64,000 nucleotides of DNA from Neodiprion pinetum. Lineage: Eukaryota; Arthropoda; Insecta; Hymenoptera; Diprionidae. Made by a program: the position numbers and the translations under genes. How positions within the stretch are numbered: the first letter of the stretch is position 1; each line of letters begins with the position of its first letter. The notes under the pieces are model-generated. The model ran no database searches. It had not been told where the DNA came from and was given only the letters and a program-made list of their open reading frames with translations. Positions 52,189 to 64,000 of the stretch are shown here, piece after piece. The stretch spans positions 1,736,001 to 1,800,000 of the forward strand of contig NC_060232.1 of the NCBI RefSeq assembly GCF_021155775.2. Direction: 5' to 3'.

Positions 52189-54694
52189 CTTGAAAAGGAC
52201 GCAACAAAGCGTCGGGTCGGTAAGGTAGATAGGTGTGCATCCCGCAATTCGATAAGAATGTCGACGAATGTACCGGAGTATTGTTGGAGTTGGTAAGAGA
52301 GGAGGATAGGCAGCCGGTTACACCGCAATGTTTGTTGAACTGCGGATTATTCGGAGTCGAGATAAGCGTAGAAGTAAATTCTGATTTAATAGCGTCCGTA
52401 GGATATTTTCTCCCCGGGAACACTAAGATAAATATTTGCACTGGTGTATTGACGGCTAGTGGTTTCGTAGTTTCAGCACTGGCATAGACTCGGACGAGTG
52501 TGCATACCGAGAGGATTGTTGTAGTGCGCGGCCTTCGTTATGGAGAAACTTTTCTATTTTTGGTCTTGAGATATTCAAAGTGGCCCCTTCCCATGTTTAT
52601 TATACGACGCCGTGGCATAATATTTGAATAAAAGCAAAAATAAAATGCCACTACGATTTGAATCCTCCAAATAGACGAGCCTCGCCCGAGGGAAATAAGA
52701 AGTTACGGCTGACGCGATGCATTATTTATTTGATGTAGGGCATAGATATTGTATAATACTCGTACATTGTTGTATCTCATGTCGGTGTCATGAAGGGCAA
52801 GTTGAGATTAGCTTATCCGATTCTGCGATACCCATGCTAGTCTTTTGTTTATTTTGTTGAACCCTTTTCACTTGACGATCATAATATTACAGTAGAAGTA
52901 CAGTAACAGATATAATATAATATATATATGTATAATATTCAATAGGAGAAGTAGAACATTTATATTATTATGTATTTAACCGTAATAGTGTAATGTATAA
53001 TATATTGTATATTAATCATAATTCAAAAAAACATCATCATAACTTTTTATATAATTAACAATTATACCCATGCAAGATACCGATGCTTCAGCATTGCCAT
53101 TTATATTATAATAATGTAACACATACTTATATATTGTCTATAAATTATAAACCTATACAGTCATATGTATTACACGGCATAATAAGATTTCGCAAGCGTG
53201 GCAAACCCACGTAATTAGGTATCTGCATTTGTGAATCCCTAACGCAACTTCAAGTATCCAACAATTACGTGTTTCATAATCGAATCCGAATCACATGAAT
53301 CTGAACGTTGAATTTTTACAGTTCATTTCGATTCACGACTCACCTGCCGAGTCATTCAATTTCGATATACGCGCGTGTGTTAAAACTCGAATAATTGACT
53401 CGCTAAAATTGTAGAGCTAATGAAAAACGATATAAAAAATAAAAAAACAAAGACGGAAGAGATGAGTGAAAAATGCTGTCGCGTCATCGGTAATTTAAAT
53501 CGGTACCAGCAGTGAATTATGATTTATTTAATGAACGGCAAGATTATATAGGATGACAAAAGTTTAGGAGCACTTTGAGTCTCTTTAAAACTTGCATAAT
53601 AATGTCACGACCAAGTTTTGAGAGAACACGGCTCGTCGCAAAGCATTTTCAAAGTTTAGGAATTACGCGCGGCAAGTCTTAAATGAATGGGTATAAAGGA
53701 GATACTGTAATTTCACAAAGCGCATTTATTACTCGATCAATATTGATTCTTGCTTGCTCGCAAAGAAGCTTTATTTCTTAGCTCATTAGACGATAAATTT
53801 GACTAAGATGAATAGAACACGTAAAGGGAACGAAATGCTTCTAAAAATTTTGACATCAATTCAAACTTTTCTTGTCTCTATTTCCATTTGTCTCGTTTCC
53901 TTTTTTACTTATTTCTTTTTTATATATTTTTATTTTTGTAACGCTCAGGATTATAATAAACGCGATGTAATGATCGTGGTATATATTTTTCGATTTATAA
54001 AAAATTTATTATCATACTTTCATGTGATTAATGATTAATTACTCAAATTACCCTTGCGGGCATGGATATTTATACGTGAATCGGAAATTCATTCAACTCA
54101 ACTGCAGGCGACTGCGATATGATGCATGGTCGTATTATTTACGAACTCAAGTACACGACGCTTTTTTTTTCAATGTAAAATTACATATACGTGCTACCGT
54201 GAGGACACAACAATATAATCAGTAGAGAATTATAGGTACGATTTTAGTTGAATTGTTGCAAGCTGCAAGCTCCTGCGGTTTTCACCCAACGACTGAAGTG
54301 ATCGATAAAAGTAAATTTCTTCACTTCCGTTCTTTTATGCAATTTCTCTAATTACTGAATTGATTTCATTTCCGAAACTTGATATGTTATTACAATCTCG
54401 AACTGAACTCACTAAACGGCGAAGAGGCGAATACTATAAATGATAATTAGATATCGTTATTATTCATTACATTTATTCAATCACTTACACCATAATAATC
54501 TTTATCGTATATTTATATACATATATATGTATACTAAATTGCTCTTTTCTTTTTTAGTTGTTGTTGTTGTTGTTATTTTTTTTTTTTTTCATTTTCTCTT
54601 TTTGTTACATATTATATATCATAGAACACTAACCATAAGATTTATCTCATTGTTTCAAAATGCGAAGGGTCGAGAAATATATATACATACATAA

Positions 54695-54732
<38 letters not shown>

Positions 54733-55244
54733 TCTGAATTATAGTCTGCATCCATCGTCCTGCTCAACTCTAGACATCATTAAAAGAAATTAACCAATCA
54801 AGAGGTCACAGCTCACACTGCGAATTCTCTGTGAAAACTACGATAACATTTGAAGAATTATAATAATCGATCAAATTTTTGACATATACGTATCAAGCTA
54901 ATCGTCGGGTAACTTCGTCGGTGAATAATATTGATTGAACATCATCGTTGTAGTGTTAGTTAATAATAATACAGACTCCTTTTCAATGACTCGACGATCT
55001 TCGCATTGTGTCGCGTAATAAATATGTTTATTACACGTACGCTCGATTTACCGTTATCGTTATCATTATTATGTTCTTACTAATATTATTTTATTGATAT
55101 TATTACAATATCGTAGATATGGCTTGGCTAGGACTAGTGATAGGATAATTCGTTCATTACACGACGTTCAATGAATGCATAGGAGCTTCGTTATACGTGG
55201 ATACAGGGTAGGGTGTATTTATTGCGCTGAATAGATGTTTTAGT
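52189..55244. other. AT-rich intergenic region
   Basis: Three kilobases between the 5' end of the LRMDA-like gene and the 3' end of the calexcitin-like gene. It has runs of T and TA, including a (TA)n at about 54691-54731 and TTG repeats at about 54560. Open frames here are low-complexity. TTTATT at 55218 and 55026 would serve as AATAAA signals for the minus-strand calexcitin-like gene. Confidence 0.6.
54691..54731. repeat. TA microsatellite
   Basis: Imperfect TA repeat of about 40 bp downstream of the calexcitin-like gene. Confidence 0.9.
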
Positions 55245-58200
55245 TTAATTAAACGAATTTTTGCCAAATATAAAGTTGCCAGGCGCTGACGGATCGTCGG
55301 AGGAAAAGTACTCTTTCCAAAGTTCAGTAAACTCCTCGCGTGTAACCTCTTTCTTCTGCTGAAATGACGTTGTTAAAAATCGCAACGATATTAATATCAA
55401 CCACCCATAAACCGACGATACAACTGCATAGGTAGAAAAGGGAAAAAATAAAAAATTGGTCAAATCACTTGAATGAAACGAAAAGATTCCAAACCTGTAT
55501 GTATAAATTTTCTCAATCTCTTGACGAATAAATTTTTTCACATCTACCAACGGGTTTACGGTCTAGGAGCTGAAAGCTTCCTGCCTCGTGCTGAGAGTTG
55601 GTAAATTTGTTTTAAGATTCACATTGTATATTTTTCGCTTAAATATACCGTTCTCCGCGCTTGCGAGTCTATGTATACATAATTATATTTTAATACCACC
55701 AAACGCAAGATAATCCCGATCGAAATACCATCGTGACACAAGTTTGTCTCGTGTGAAAAAATTTCTCTACGATATCATGTACAAATATTTTCTCATCAAA
55801 CCTAGTAACTCGAGATGCTAATCTTCGCTTCGAATTTATATCGTTCAAAGAGCTGCGCCAGTTTCATCTCAAGTCTTGCTGAAACTTTGACCGGTAGCTG
55901 TAGATTGATTACATACCCACACACATATACACATATATACACACAAATGCATATATAGTAGATACAAGTCACACAGAAATGGTTCGCTCGCTATCAAAAC
56001 GATCCGAGGCGAACCGCGCGCTCGGTGAAAGATAATATGAGAATTTTGCCAAGTTGTAACTTTGGGGTAAAAGCCCGCGAGCAAAAGAGACCGAAATAAC
56101 AATTGCCCTCTCCTAACCGCAGCCCTTGAAGTCGCTGTTTCGGTTGCGGAACTGAGAATCCTTTCGATTTTACAAAGTCAAAGATTTTTATTGAGATGAA
56201 AAATTTCCCTTCATCTCCGGGGCATTGGTTACAAGCTTGAACGAACGTGAAGAAAAAAATAATCAAGACACGGTAGATCATTAAATTCACAGGCAAAGAT
56301 CAGATGCAAAGAATTGTGCGGAAAGAGAAGAGAGAATATCCTCTCGATTATTATACTTACTCCCGAAAGTTTGCTGAACGCGGTTCTGCAGTCGCTTATT
56401 GGAATGCCGTAGGTTGTACAAACGCTGGTGAATTCCTCCTCGTCAATGCGTCCGTCGTCTGTTGATAAATGTCGGTTAATTAATCGAGACGAGTTTATAG
56501 GTAAGTTCTGGGTTAGGTTTGCCGCAAAGGAATGCCTGGAGGGAATCGAGACGGCGGAGAATTCTACATCTGGATAAGTGACTTCGAAACAGTGACGACG
56601 TGGTACGTAACTCATTAGTATTTATACCGTACTCAAACTGAGAAATATTTACGATGTAACTGCGTAATTAGCATACGGTAAAAAACTGTTTTCATTTTTT
56701 ACAACAACCGGATAAATTATATACTTCTGATCAGTATATTTATATTAATGCTGCAGTTGTAAGAAAATTTTAATACCGAATACACTGGTCTGCAGAAAAA
56801 AAAATCCTTTTTTCTCTTTCTTATTGTTACGTGTAATTATAATAGATTTGATGATCTTCAATCGAAATATGATGATAAAAAATATGTACCACGTACAAAT
56901 TTCAGGTAATGTTTTTTTTTTTTTTTTTTTCTTAATAAAACGCTATTTTTGCTTACTAATTATAATCAAACGCTAATGATGGCAACAGTATTGATAAAAA
57001 AAAAATTACAAAGTTAAAAAGTTTAAACATTATAATCGACCGAAAATCTATCTACTAGTAAAATTTTAGTTATTTTGTAACTTCTTTCTATATTATCTGT
57101 GTGAACAGATACTATTCAAATAGATTAGAGTAGCGTAAATGGAAAAACAAAACACAACAAATTCTGAGATTTTAACAGTAAGAAAAAAATATCCAAGAAA
57201 TGGAAAGCAGATATAGATTCGGCACATCAAGACCTTCATATTTGTGATATTTTTTATTTTTTGAAGGAGGATTTCGTTGCAGACCTGTGATACTGGTACT
57301 ATATTTTCTTGCAAGTAAAACATTGTATAAACTTAACTATAACGATACTTGTTTTACGCTCATTCCTCACTAAGTCTAATAAGATGAAAACAAAATTTCT
57401 CCCAGTCTACCGGTACAGGTACTTTTTTAACGAAAGAAGATTCAGCTCCGATCTAGAGGGGTCGAAGCGTCGGCTTCAAGTTCCACTTGATCCCGGAGTT
57501 GTTGACTTGTCCTTATGAAAGGCAACCCGCCGCAAAATTTAGTATCTCTTACGGAGTGGTTAAGCCTCTGAAACTAGGCTGAGCGAAGGGTGAGGATAAA
57601 ATGAAAATTGAAGAAAACAAGTGGAGCCAAAAAAAATAAAAAATAAAGAATTAACAAGAAAAAACCATAACCACCATCTTTAAGCCATATCAGATAAGAT
57701 CGGAATGATAAGAGACGGCGGGCTCCCTGGATTCTTCCCGGCGGATATTGCGCGAACGGAAATCGTTGATAAACCCGCTTTCCTCTCTTTGCTTTTAGAA
57801 TTCACCGCCGCGTCGTGATCGGGGAATCAAGTCTCAACATCCGGCTTACCGGAAGTGTCCTCCAGGTCGAAGATGAAGTTCATGTAGCGCTGCTGCCATT
57901 CCAAAGCGTGCGTAGGGTCCTTGGCGTACTCCTCCCACATCGAACACCACTCGTCGCGGCTCACCTGTAATCGGGAACAATTTTCTTTTTTTTTTTTTTA
58001 GGTCGGGGCGGGTTAGTTTGCTTCCGAATGTCGCGAAGCCGCTGATTCGGTGTCAAGGATGTATAACCGGACGATTAACAGCGCAGTGATGAACCGATGG
58101 ATCGAAAAAAAAAACGGCGACACGATCGAAGTTCGAATGAGGAAACCCAACCTGATTTCCTTGAATTTTGTAATAAAAATAATCATGGCGGAAGGAAGAG

Positions 58201-61200
58201 AGTCAGAAAGTAAAGTGATCGCTCTTTCGAAAGGTCGCAATACCGAATTATCGAAGATCCATTTCATGGTATTTCAAAGTCCGGAAAGCCAAAATATCAT
58301 AGAGCCGTCAAAAATTCTGTCTTATGTAAAATCCTTGTATTTTGACGACTCTGTGGTTTATTGTAGACTTTCAATTTTTTTTTTTTTTTTCAACTCTACG
58401 AATCAAATCCTGATAGATTTGAAAACCGTATATTGAGACCCTTCTATTCGATGATCGTATTGTACTTAAGTACCCAAAGGATCATTTCCTAAGATCGAGA
58501 CAAAAATTGAACAATCACGATTACAAGAAAAGTTCAGTTACCATTCATACTGACAATTCGAAACGATTTTTAAAAATTTTCTTTCACCCCAATGTAGCAT
58601 CTTTTCACTTGAACTCAAGCGTGGGGGTGAAAACTTGGAAGTATCAATATTTGGAATGTCCGATATATTGAAATTTCAAAGATGCGAAAATAAAATACCG
58701 AAATCTTGATTTCCGAAAGTGTCACAGATTAGAGTGACTACTAAACTGCTAAGACCTTCCAAGTTTTGACCCCCACCCGAATACAATTTGACTCACTTTA
58801 CTTGACTTGGCTTGTTCTTGCCTTTTGACCTTTGCTTGGTCGCCTCCTTTCATTGATTTTTTGTTTTCTCTACACACTCAACACCGACTCTTTGGATTGG
58901 CAACAAAGTGACGAGGTTTTTTTTTCGCATTCACTAACCTGACCGTCGTGGTTGGCGTCGGCACGCTGCCGAAGACCGTCCCAGACCTTGAGCAGACTGT
59001 CGTGAGTCTGCTGATTTTTCGGGCTGCCAGGAGCCCAGCCTCTGTTTTGGCAAATCTTCTGCAAATTAACGAAGAGCCCATTTACAGTGGATTCTGCAGC
59101 ATTCGAGTACCTACATAGTAAAAATAACCTCGACTGCTGAGGTTTTAATCGATTCTCTTTGCTTCCCGAATATCTTCCGTGTCTGAATAATCAGGTTAAC
59201 GAGTCGATTCCTATGAATTCCAAGAGCTATGTCGTTATCGATATGGATCTATGGCCATGAATAAAACCGTCGCATACCTGCATGCGATCAATTTTTCTCC
59301 CAAGTCCACTGGAATAATCGAGGAAAAGGTAAAAAAGAAATAAGGTAACGACCCTCGAGGTTCGGTTTGAAAAATGTTCAATCTTTGCTGATATCGCAAC
59401 GTGAAGGATGGACGATCTGCACCGTAACTAAATAGTATGCGTGTATAAATTTGCACCTTCGGGCGGAAGAGCTTTTTTATCTTTCGAGAGTATCACGGTA
59501 TATAACGTTAAGTATCTTGTAGGTATACTACGTACACCTATCTGTACCTATATCCATGTATCCTGCACTCATCCGCATCATATGTATGCATGCACGTATC
59601 GGGAGACTTTTCCCTCGGCTACCTTCTTTCTTTTAGCTTCTCATTTTTCCCTTCCCTTGGGCTGTATAATACCCTCCTCTTTTTTTTAACCATCCTACGC
59701 TTGTTATTACGAGCCAATTACCATGTTCCATGTTTTATTTTTTTCCCCTCACCCTACTCTTCGTCTATCTTCTTCTTTTTTTTCGTTCCACTTACAAACG
59801 TTCTAAATTTGACAACTTTTGACTCGCAGTTTTAGAAGAGAATTTGACTAGACGGAACTGAATAGAGAAGAAATATATATTGTAAAATTGTACAAATTGA
59901 CAGGTAAAAGAATAAATTAAAACAAGGACTACGAGGTATCGGTCCGACGTTAATTCTTCGGCGTCTTATCGCAGACTGTGAATCGGTGAAACTCATTCCT
60001 TCACTCTCACTGCAAGCTTAATTTTTTTCTTATTTGAATTAGCCGCTAAGCGCGCTGTTTAAACATAGTTTCACAAAAAAAAAAAAAAAAATGTAGGAAG
60101 TCCGAAAGAACACAAGGATTTCGATAGCGAAGGCGATCAGGCGAGGGAAAAAGTTGAATCGGACAATTGGCAAGATCGAACGCCATTATTTGCTGGATGG
60201 AGAAAGCGGGGCCCGGAAGCGGGCTTAAAAGTTTTCCGTAGGTTGGTATAATGGAGGTGAAGGGTGGGGGGCAAAGATAAATCACGAGCCTATTTGTCTT
60301 AACGCAAGAAGCCAGGGGACGTCAGGTCGAAGTGGAAGAGCCAGAGGGTAGATAGAGGGGAAGAAGGGAGGGGGGGGGGGGGGGGGGAGGTCTGGGATCC
60401 GGGATCCGGGAGGGCCGAGAAGCCCTTCTGGCAACGCGTTTTGGCGAGATCTTCGCCCACCTCCTCCTCCTTCAACATTCCGCGTTCCGCGTTCCTCCGT
60501 CCATAACTTGGTTCCTGCACATTCCGCGGGGGTTTCTCGTCCTCGGGATTGACGGTGAAACTCCGTTATCTGTATCTCGGCTCCCTCGCAGCTTTTGTGT
60601 CGGAAAGTGGCTGGCTGGCTGGCTGGATGGCCGCGAATCAACCGGCGGTGTGACGGCAAGGATCTATCGGTCTTCCCGCACCGCCTAACGCTCCTTATCG
60701 CTTGCGTAATATACGCGTGTCCCGGCTGATATGGCGAAAAAAATTTTGCCGAGAGTTCTTTGATTGAAATCAAACCTACCCTACCTGAATCTCAGATTAA
60801 CCCTCGTGTAACGATCACCCCGCTGCAATTCGCGTGACCCTTTTTTTCTTTCTTGTCTTTCGTACAGCTTAATATTCCAAATCGGAGATTTTATACAATG
60901 TATTGTAACACCGATGAGGGTGTTAATCGTATAAACGGGTGTATTCAAGCATAGTGAGATTGATTTGAGATAAAAGCGATTTTCCTTTATTTCACTTTCT
61001 CTTCTCCTTCTTTCGACTTTCTCTTCTAAATAAGAAACAAAAATGACAAGCTTGACGTGTGATCTTCTTTTTCCACGGACGTTTTATATCCTCGTATTAT
61101 ATACGATATCGATACGATCGCTCGAAACGAGGTCGTTTCCATTTCGTGTTTTATTCATTTCTGATTCTTCTTTCTCTTTCGGAATATTTCAAAGCGCCAG

Positions 61201-61609
61201 CGCGACGTTACCTTATATAAATATACGTACATACGCGAGGCTGTAAATATCTGCGAAAATTTTTTTTCTTCGATGCTGCAAATATATCCAAATTCCGGCA
61301 ATAAATTATATTCACTTCAAATAAATATCCTAGATATCTGTAGCTATTTTTACCACTCGATATAATATAACTTTGTCGCAACAACAACAATTCGGGGAGT
61401 TATTAACCGATTGTCGGATGTTTGTTCGAAATAAAACTGTAATCGAAACAAAAATCGTGCAAAAAATTTTCTTGCTCACGCACAAAAAAAAAAAAGAAAA
61501 GGAAAAAGATGCTCGTTGTTTGTAATCAAATCGAGTCAACGTTGATTAATGCTTACCTGAATAGCTAGTTCGAAATCCTTCTTCTCGATGGTGCCGCTCT
61601 GATTGACAT
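55245..61609 (-). CDS. Calexcitin / sarcoplasmic calcium-binding protein (EF-hand), first exon missing
   Basis: Five minus-strand exons join in phase: 61609-61557, 59058-58939, 57964-57850, 56458-56361 and 55358-55245, giving 166 residues up to the stop. EF loop 1 is DVNQSGTIEKKD, its first Asp completed by the upstream exon. Loop 2, DANHDGQVSRDE, is split by an intron. Loop 3 is DTSDDGRIDEEE, with G6, I8 and E12 in place. A degenerate fourth hand (VTREEFTELWKEYF) follows, then the C terminus PGNFIFGKNSFN. WDGLRQRAD, LEWQQRYMNFIFDLED and this ending are typical of insect calexcitin/Scp1-type proteins, cytosolic calcium buffers or sensors of neurons and muscle. Only about 20 N-terminal residues are missing; the first exon must end in a phase-1 G and was not found within the window. 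Loop 1 ends in Asp rather than Glu, which may alter metal preference. Confidence 0.9.
58616..58781. repeat. Short inverted-repeat element in a calexcitin-like intron
   Basis: GTGGGGGTGAAAACTTGGAAG at about 58621 pairs with CTTCCAAGTTTTGACCCCCAC at about 58757-58777, separated by about 115 bp. The GGGTGGGGGT-like end resembles the outer end of the 37506 element, so the two may belong to related families. Confidence 0.55.
60370..60387. repeat. Poly-G run in a GC-rich island
   Basis: An uninterrupted run of 18 G within a purine-rich, GC-rich stretch (about 60300-60660), which also has CTGG repeats at about 60611. It could form quadruplex structure on the plus strand. The proline-rich minus-strand open frame across it is a by-product. 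Confidence 0.85.
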
Positions 61610-64000
61610 CTGAAAGCGTGAAACAAACAATAACGGTTATCGATTTTCCCGCTAATTTCCACATATAGCCGCGAGGTGTTTCAGGGTATAAATTTGTTGG
61701 ACAAGAATGGATTCGGATAATAGCTGGGTGGATGGCTAATAGATGAATCGTTGATTCCGAGGAGCGGCATGCACCGGCAGTATTATGGCTAATTGAGCGT
61801 TTGCCTCGCTCCCTGCAACGTTCCCCAACATTTAGCCAATCGACGTTTCATCGTATAGAATGATTAATGAACCTTGCGACCCGGCGTTAACACAATTAAT
61901 CCATCAGAGCGAGCTTTCCAGCTTCTGTTGTGAATTCAACACGTTCGAGGGACGGATTCGCGCGAATATTCGTAAATATTTAAAAATTCCAGGGGAGTTG
62001 ATCGAGCGTTTGGTTAGTTGCGTGGATGCAAAATCTTCGAAGATTAATGGAAAAGGAAACAAAACATCTAAAATATTAAATCATCGTTGAATTTTATCAT
62101 CCAGAATTTAAGGAATGGGTTTGAATATTCACACCGTAAAAAAAAAGGCATTGAATGAAAAAATCGAGGATCTTAGAGGCCTCGTCGTTGTGGAACAAAG
62201 TTTCAAATAAAGAAACATTCCGAGGTTGGCACGGAATGCCCCATAGATGGAATAAAGAGCAGGCACTTCTTTCGAACCCTCTGTAACTGATCCGATCACG
62301 CGATCCTCCGACACGTTCACCCAACAGGCAGGTCTCAACCCTGCGTTCTTCACACGTTCCACCAAAGGATTACTAATTCTCTTCGCGAATACCGAGGGCT
62401 GGCAGTAAGTATATTCATCCATGATGCGAACGATCCCTACGGCCTCTCTGCCGATAACGAAACCTTTACTCATTCGTCGGAATAGTGTGAAGATCTAAAG
62501 ATTAATCACCCCTTCAATCGATTGTCCCGAAAACCAAGAGGGTGTGATCCTTACATATTAATTTCACTAATTATTGCCTGAAATTCCAACAATTATTCAA
62601 AAACTAGTATTTTTAAAGCGCGATCAAAGTCGTCGAAAGTTTTTTAACGGCTCACATTTCGCGCGAGGAATAAAAAATCGCCCTCAGTGATAGATGAAAA
62701 AAAAAAAAAAATTATTTACCGTGCAGCGAACGTAGCTCACTTTTTAAGCACTTTTCGATACTGGCGTGTATTTTTTTTCGTCTATAATCATGAATATCCA
62801 GCTATTTATCTACCTATTAACAACAGCGTCGTTTCGTATTTACGCAAAGTTTATATCCGTCAATCTGTCAATAGATTTGACGTACTCGTGTTTAACTCTT
62901 TAAACTTTGTTTATCTTAATCCGAGGCCCCGCATATAATTTTTTGGAGTTCGGTGTACATGCATAGTTATATAATGTAAATCTGGCTGCTGCAGCGGTGC
63001 ATTTCGTCTTTGCATAGCCGGAGCTTTGACGCGACTTCAGTGTTTCCTCCTCCTCCTCCTCCTCCTCTTCTTCGCAGGATAAAGTACAAAGTGCGCGATA
63101 TGAAACATTGCGAAAAACCGATTATGGCAATTCTCAGCAAATCCTGTGAAATCTCGAAAGGTAATCTGACCGTTGGCCAAGAATCTATAACGAACGACAC
63201 ACGCTTTGTATGATGAATAAAAAATAGCCTCTTACAACCTTCGTAAATTGAATAAAAAATAACCATTACACAGACCTGCGATTAATTTCCCATGACAAGA
63301 CTGAGTGGTAATTTTGATAGGTATTAGGTACGAATCTATGAAATAAATATTAAAAAAATTCTATCGCGTGAATTTTCTTGGAAGAGTATGTTTTTCTATT
63401 TTTTTAGGTCCAGTAGAGTTAACTTCGAATTTCTGTGTCAAAAATGATAGCGTTGATATTTAAATATTCATTTACCTTCACTAGTTGTTTTTTACGGTGA
63501 TTTTAAGCATATTTAGAGCTACGTACGACAAAATTGTTAAAAAATCCGTAAACATACCTTGCATAAAAATAAATCTCGACACGTTTTTAAAAATCATCCT
63601 AGCGCTACGTTTTAATTAAACACATCTAAATCCCAAAGCCAAAAGCATTATTATTTTAAGGGCAAACGATGCGTTATATTTCGCAGGCCTGTGTTATCGG
63701 CCAACCAAAACGAACTTCCCCAACAAATGTGACAATCGTAGACAATTTCCCGCAGCTCAGAGCCGCCGCCTCGAACGGTGACGATCGATAATAATTACTA
63801 TAAATAAATAGCCCTAGCGGTTAAATCGGATAACAAGTGTCAGCGGAGGGGTTGAAACGGCGCAAAGGGTTGAAAGGCGTCCGGGAATTTTCCCGCAGGC
63901 CGCTTTTCAAAGCTCGCGAGGCGTGATGGCCGCACGAGGTTGCGAGGCAGGCCGTAGATTCTGCAGCCGGTTCGCCTATTGTTTATATCACAATATCATC
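61610..64000. other. Upstream region or first intron of the calexcitin-like gene
   Basis: No supported exon. A CCT microsatellite lies at 63046-63068. A 114-codon minus-strand open frame at 62473-62129 (MSKGFVIGREAVGIVRIMDE...) is not low-complexity but matches nothing I recognise. The missing first exon of the calexcitin-like gene was searched for by eye (an N terminus ending in FNVFF-like sequence) and not found, so it is probably to the right of the window. Confidence 0.45.
62129..62473 (-). CDS. Unrecognised 114-codon open frame, doubtful
   Basis: A single-exon open frame starting MSKGFVIGREAVGIVRIM. Its first 80 residues have a balanced, protein-like composition (RISNPLVERVKNAGLRPACW), while the end becomes Phe-rich and AT-driven. 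It sits in the presumed first intron or upstream region of the calexcitin-like gene on the same strand. It could be a chance frame, a decayed retrocopy or a small real gene; I cannot choose. Confidence 0.15.
   Translation of the reverse strand: MSKGFVIGREAVGIVRIMDEYTYCQPSVFAKRISNPLVERVKNAGLRPACWVNVSEDRVIGSVTEGSKEVPALYSIYGAFRANLGMFLYLKLCSTTTRPLRSSIFSFNAFFFTV

Noticed and set aside
51526..52487. Short open frames around the LRMDA-like start on both strands
   Set aside because: No family resemblance; they overlap each other and the inferred first intron.
60282..60773. 163-codon minus-strand open frame with Pro and Gly runs
   Set aside because: Created by the GC-rich simple repeats; no recognisable protein and no similar neighbour.

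Overview
The window looks like nuclear DNA of an insect. Genes are split by GT-AG introns, intergenic DNA is AT-rich but not CpG-poor, and the gene families are arthropod types. A degenerate TTAGG tract and the overall texture would suit a hymenopteran, possibly a sawfly-grade one, but that is inference. No prokaryotic, viral, tRNA, rRNA or CRISPR feature was found.

Layout. Minus strand, left edge: the middle of an SV2-like major-facilitator transporter (468-2042, both ends missing). Minus strand, 4140-5549: a small gene resembling DUF4485 proteins. Plus strand, 7634-48928: three tandem animal haem peroxidases of the chorion-peroxidase/peroxinectin type, called PxA, PxB and PxC here. Minus strand, 49588-52188: a complete LRMDA-like leucine-rich-repeat gene, convergent with PxC. 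Minus strand, 55245 to beyond 61609: a calexcitin / sarcoplasmic calcium-binding protein gene whose first exon lies outside the part I could resolve.

I rebuilt the peroxidase exon chains by following splice sites and reading phase. PxA gives 763 residues in 12 coding exons, PxB 702 in 13, and PxC about 2505 in 13. Exon sizes and phases agree closely, so they arose by tandem duplication. They have diverged sharply. PxA has Asn at both positions where active peroxidases carry the distal and proximal haem histidines, while the calcium loop and fold motifs remain; it looks like a pseudoenzyme. PxB keeps both histidines but has lost most of the N-terminal pro-region. PxC keeps both histidines and carries an enormous secreted N-terminal extension, almost all in one 5.3-kb exon. 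That extension has a Tyr-rich head, about ten Lys-rich helical repeats, then Ser/Gly-rich repeats of exactly 95 residues (285 bp), each of the first four with a Tyr at the same position. The inference is a matrix protein fused to its own cross-linking enzyme, beside one free peroxidase and one catalytically dead paralogue.

PxA and PxB probably start far upstream: TATA boxes at 7634 and 26801 each precede a short exon with a good donor site, implying 5' UTR introns of about 8.3 and 5.9 kb. Introns and spacers hold several long inverted-repeat elements, two of them flanked by TTAA (MITE-like), and many simple repeats.
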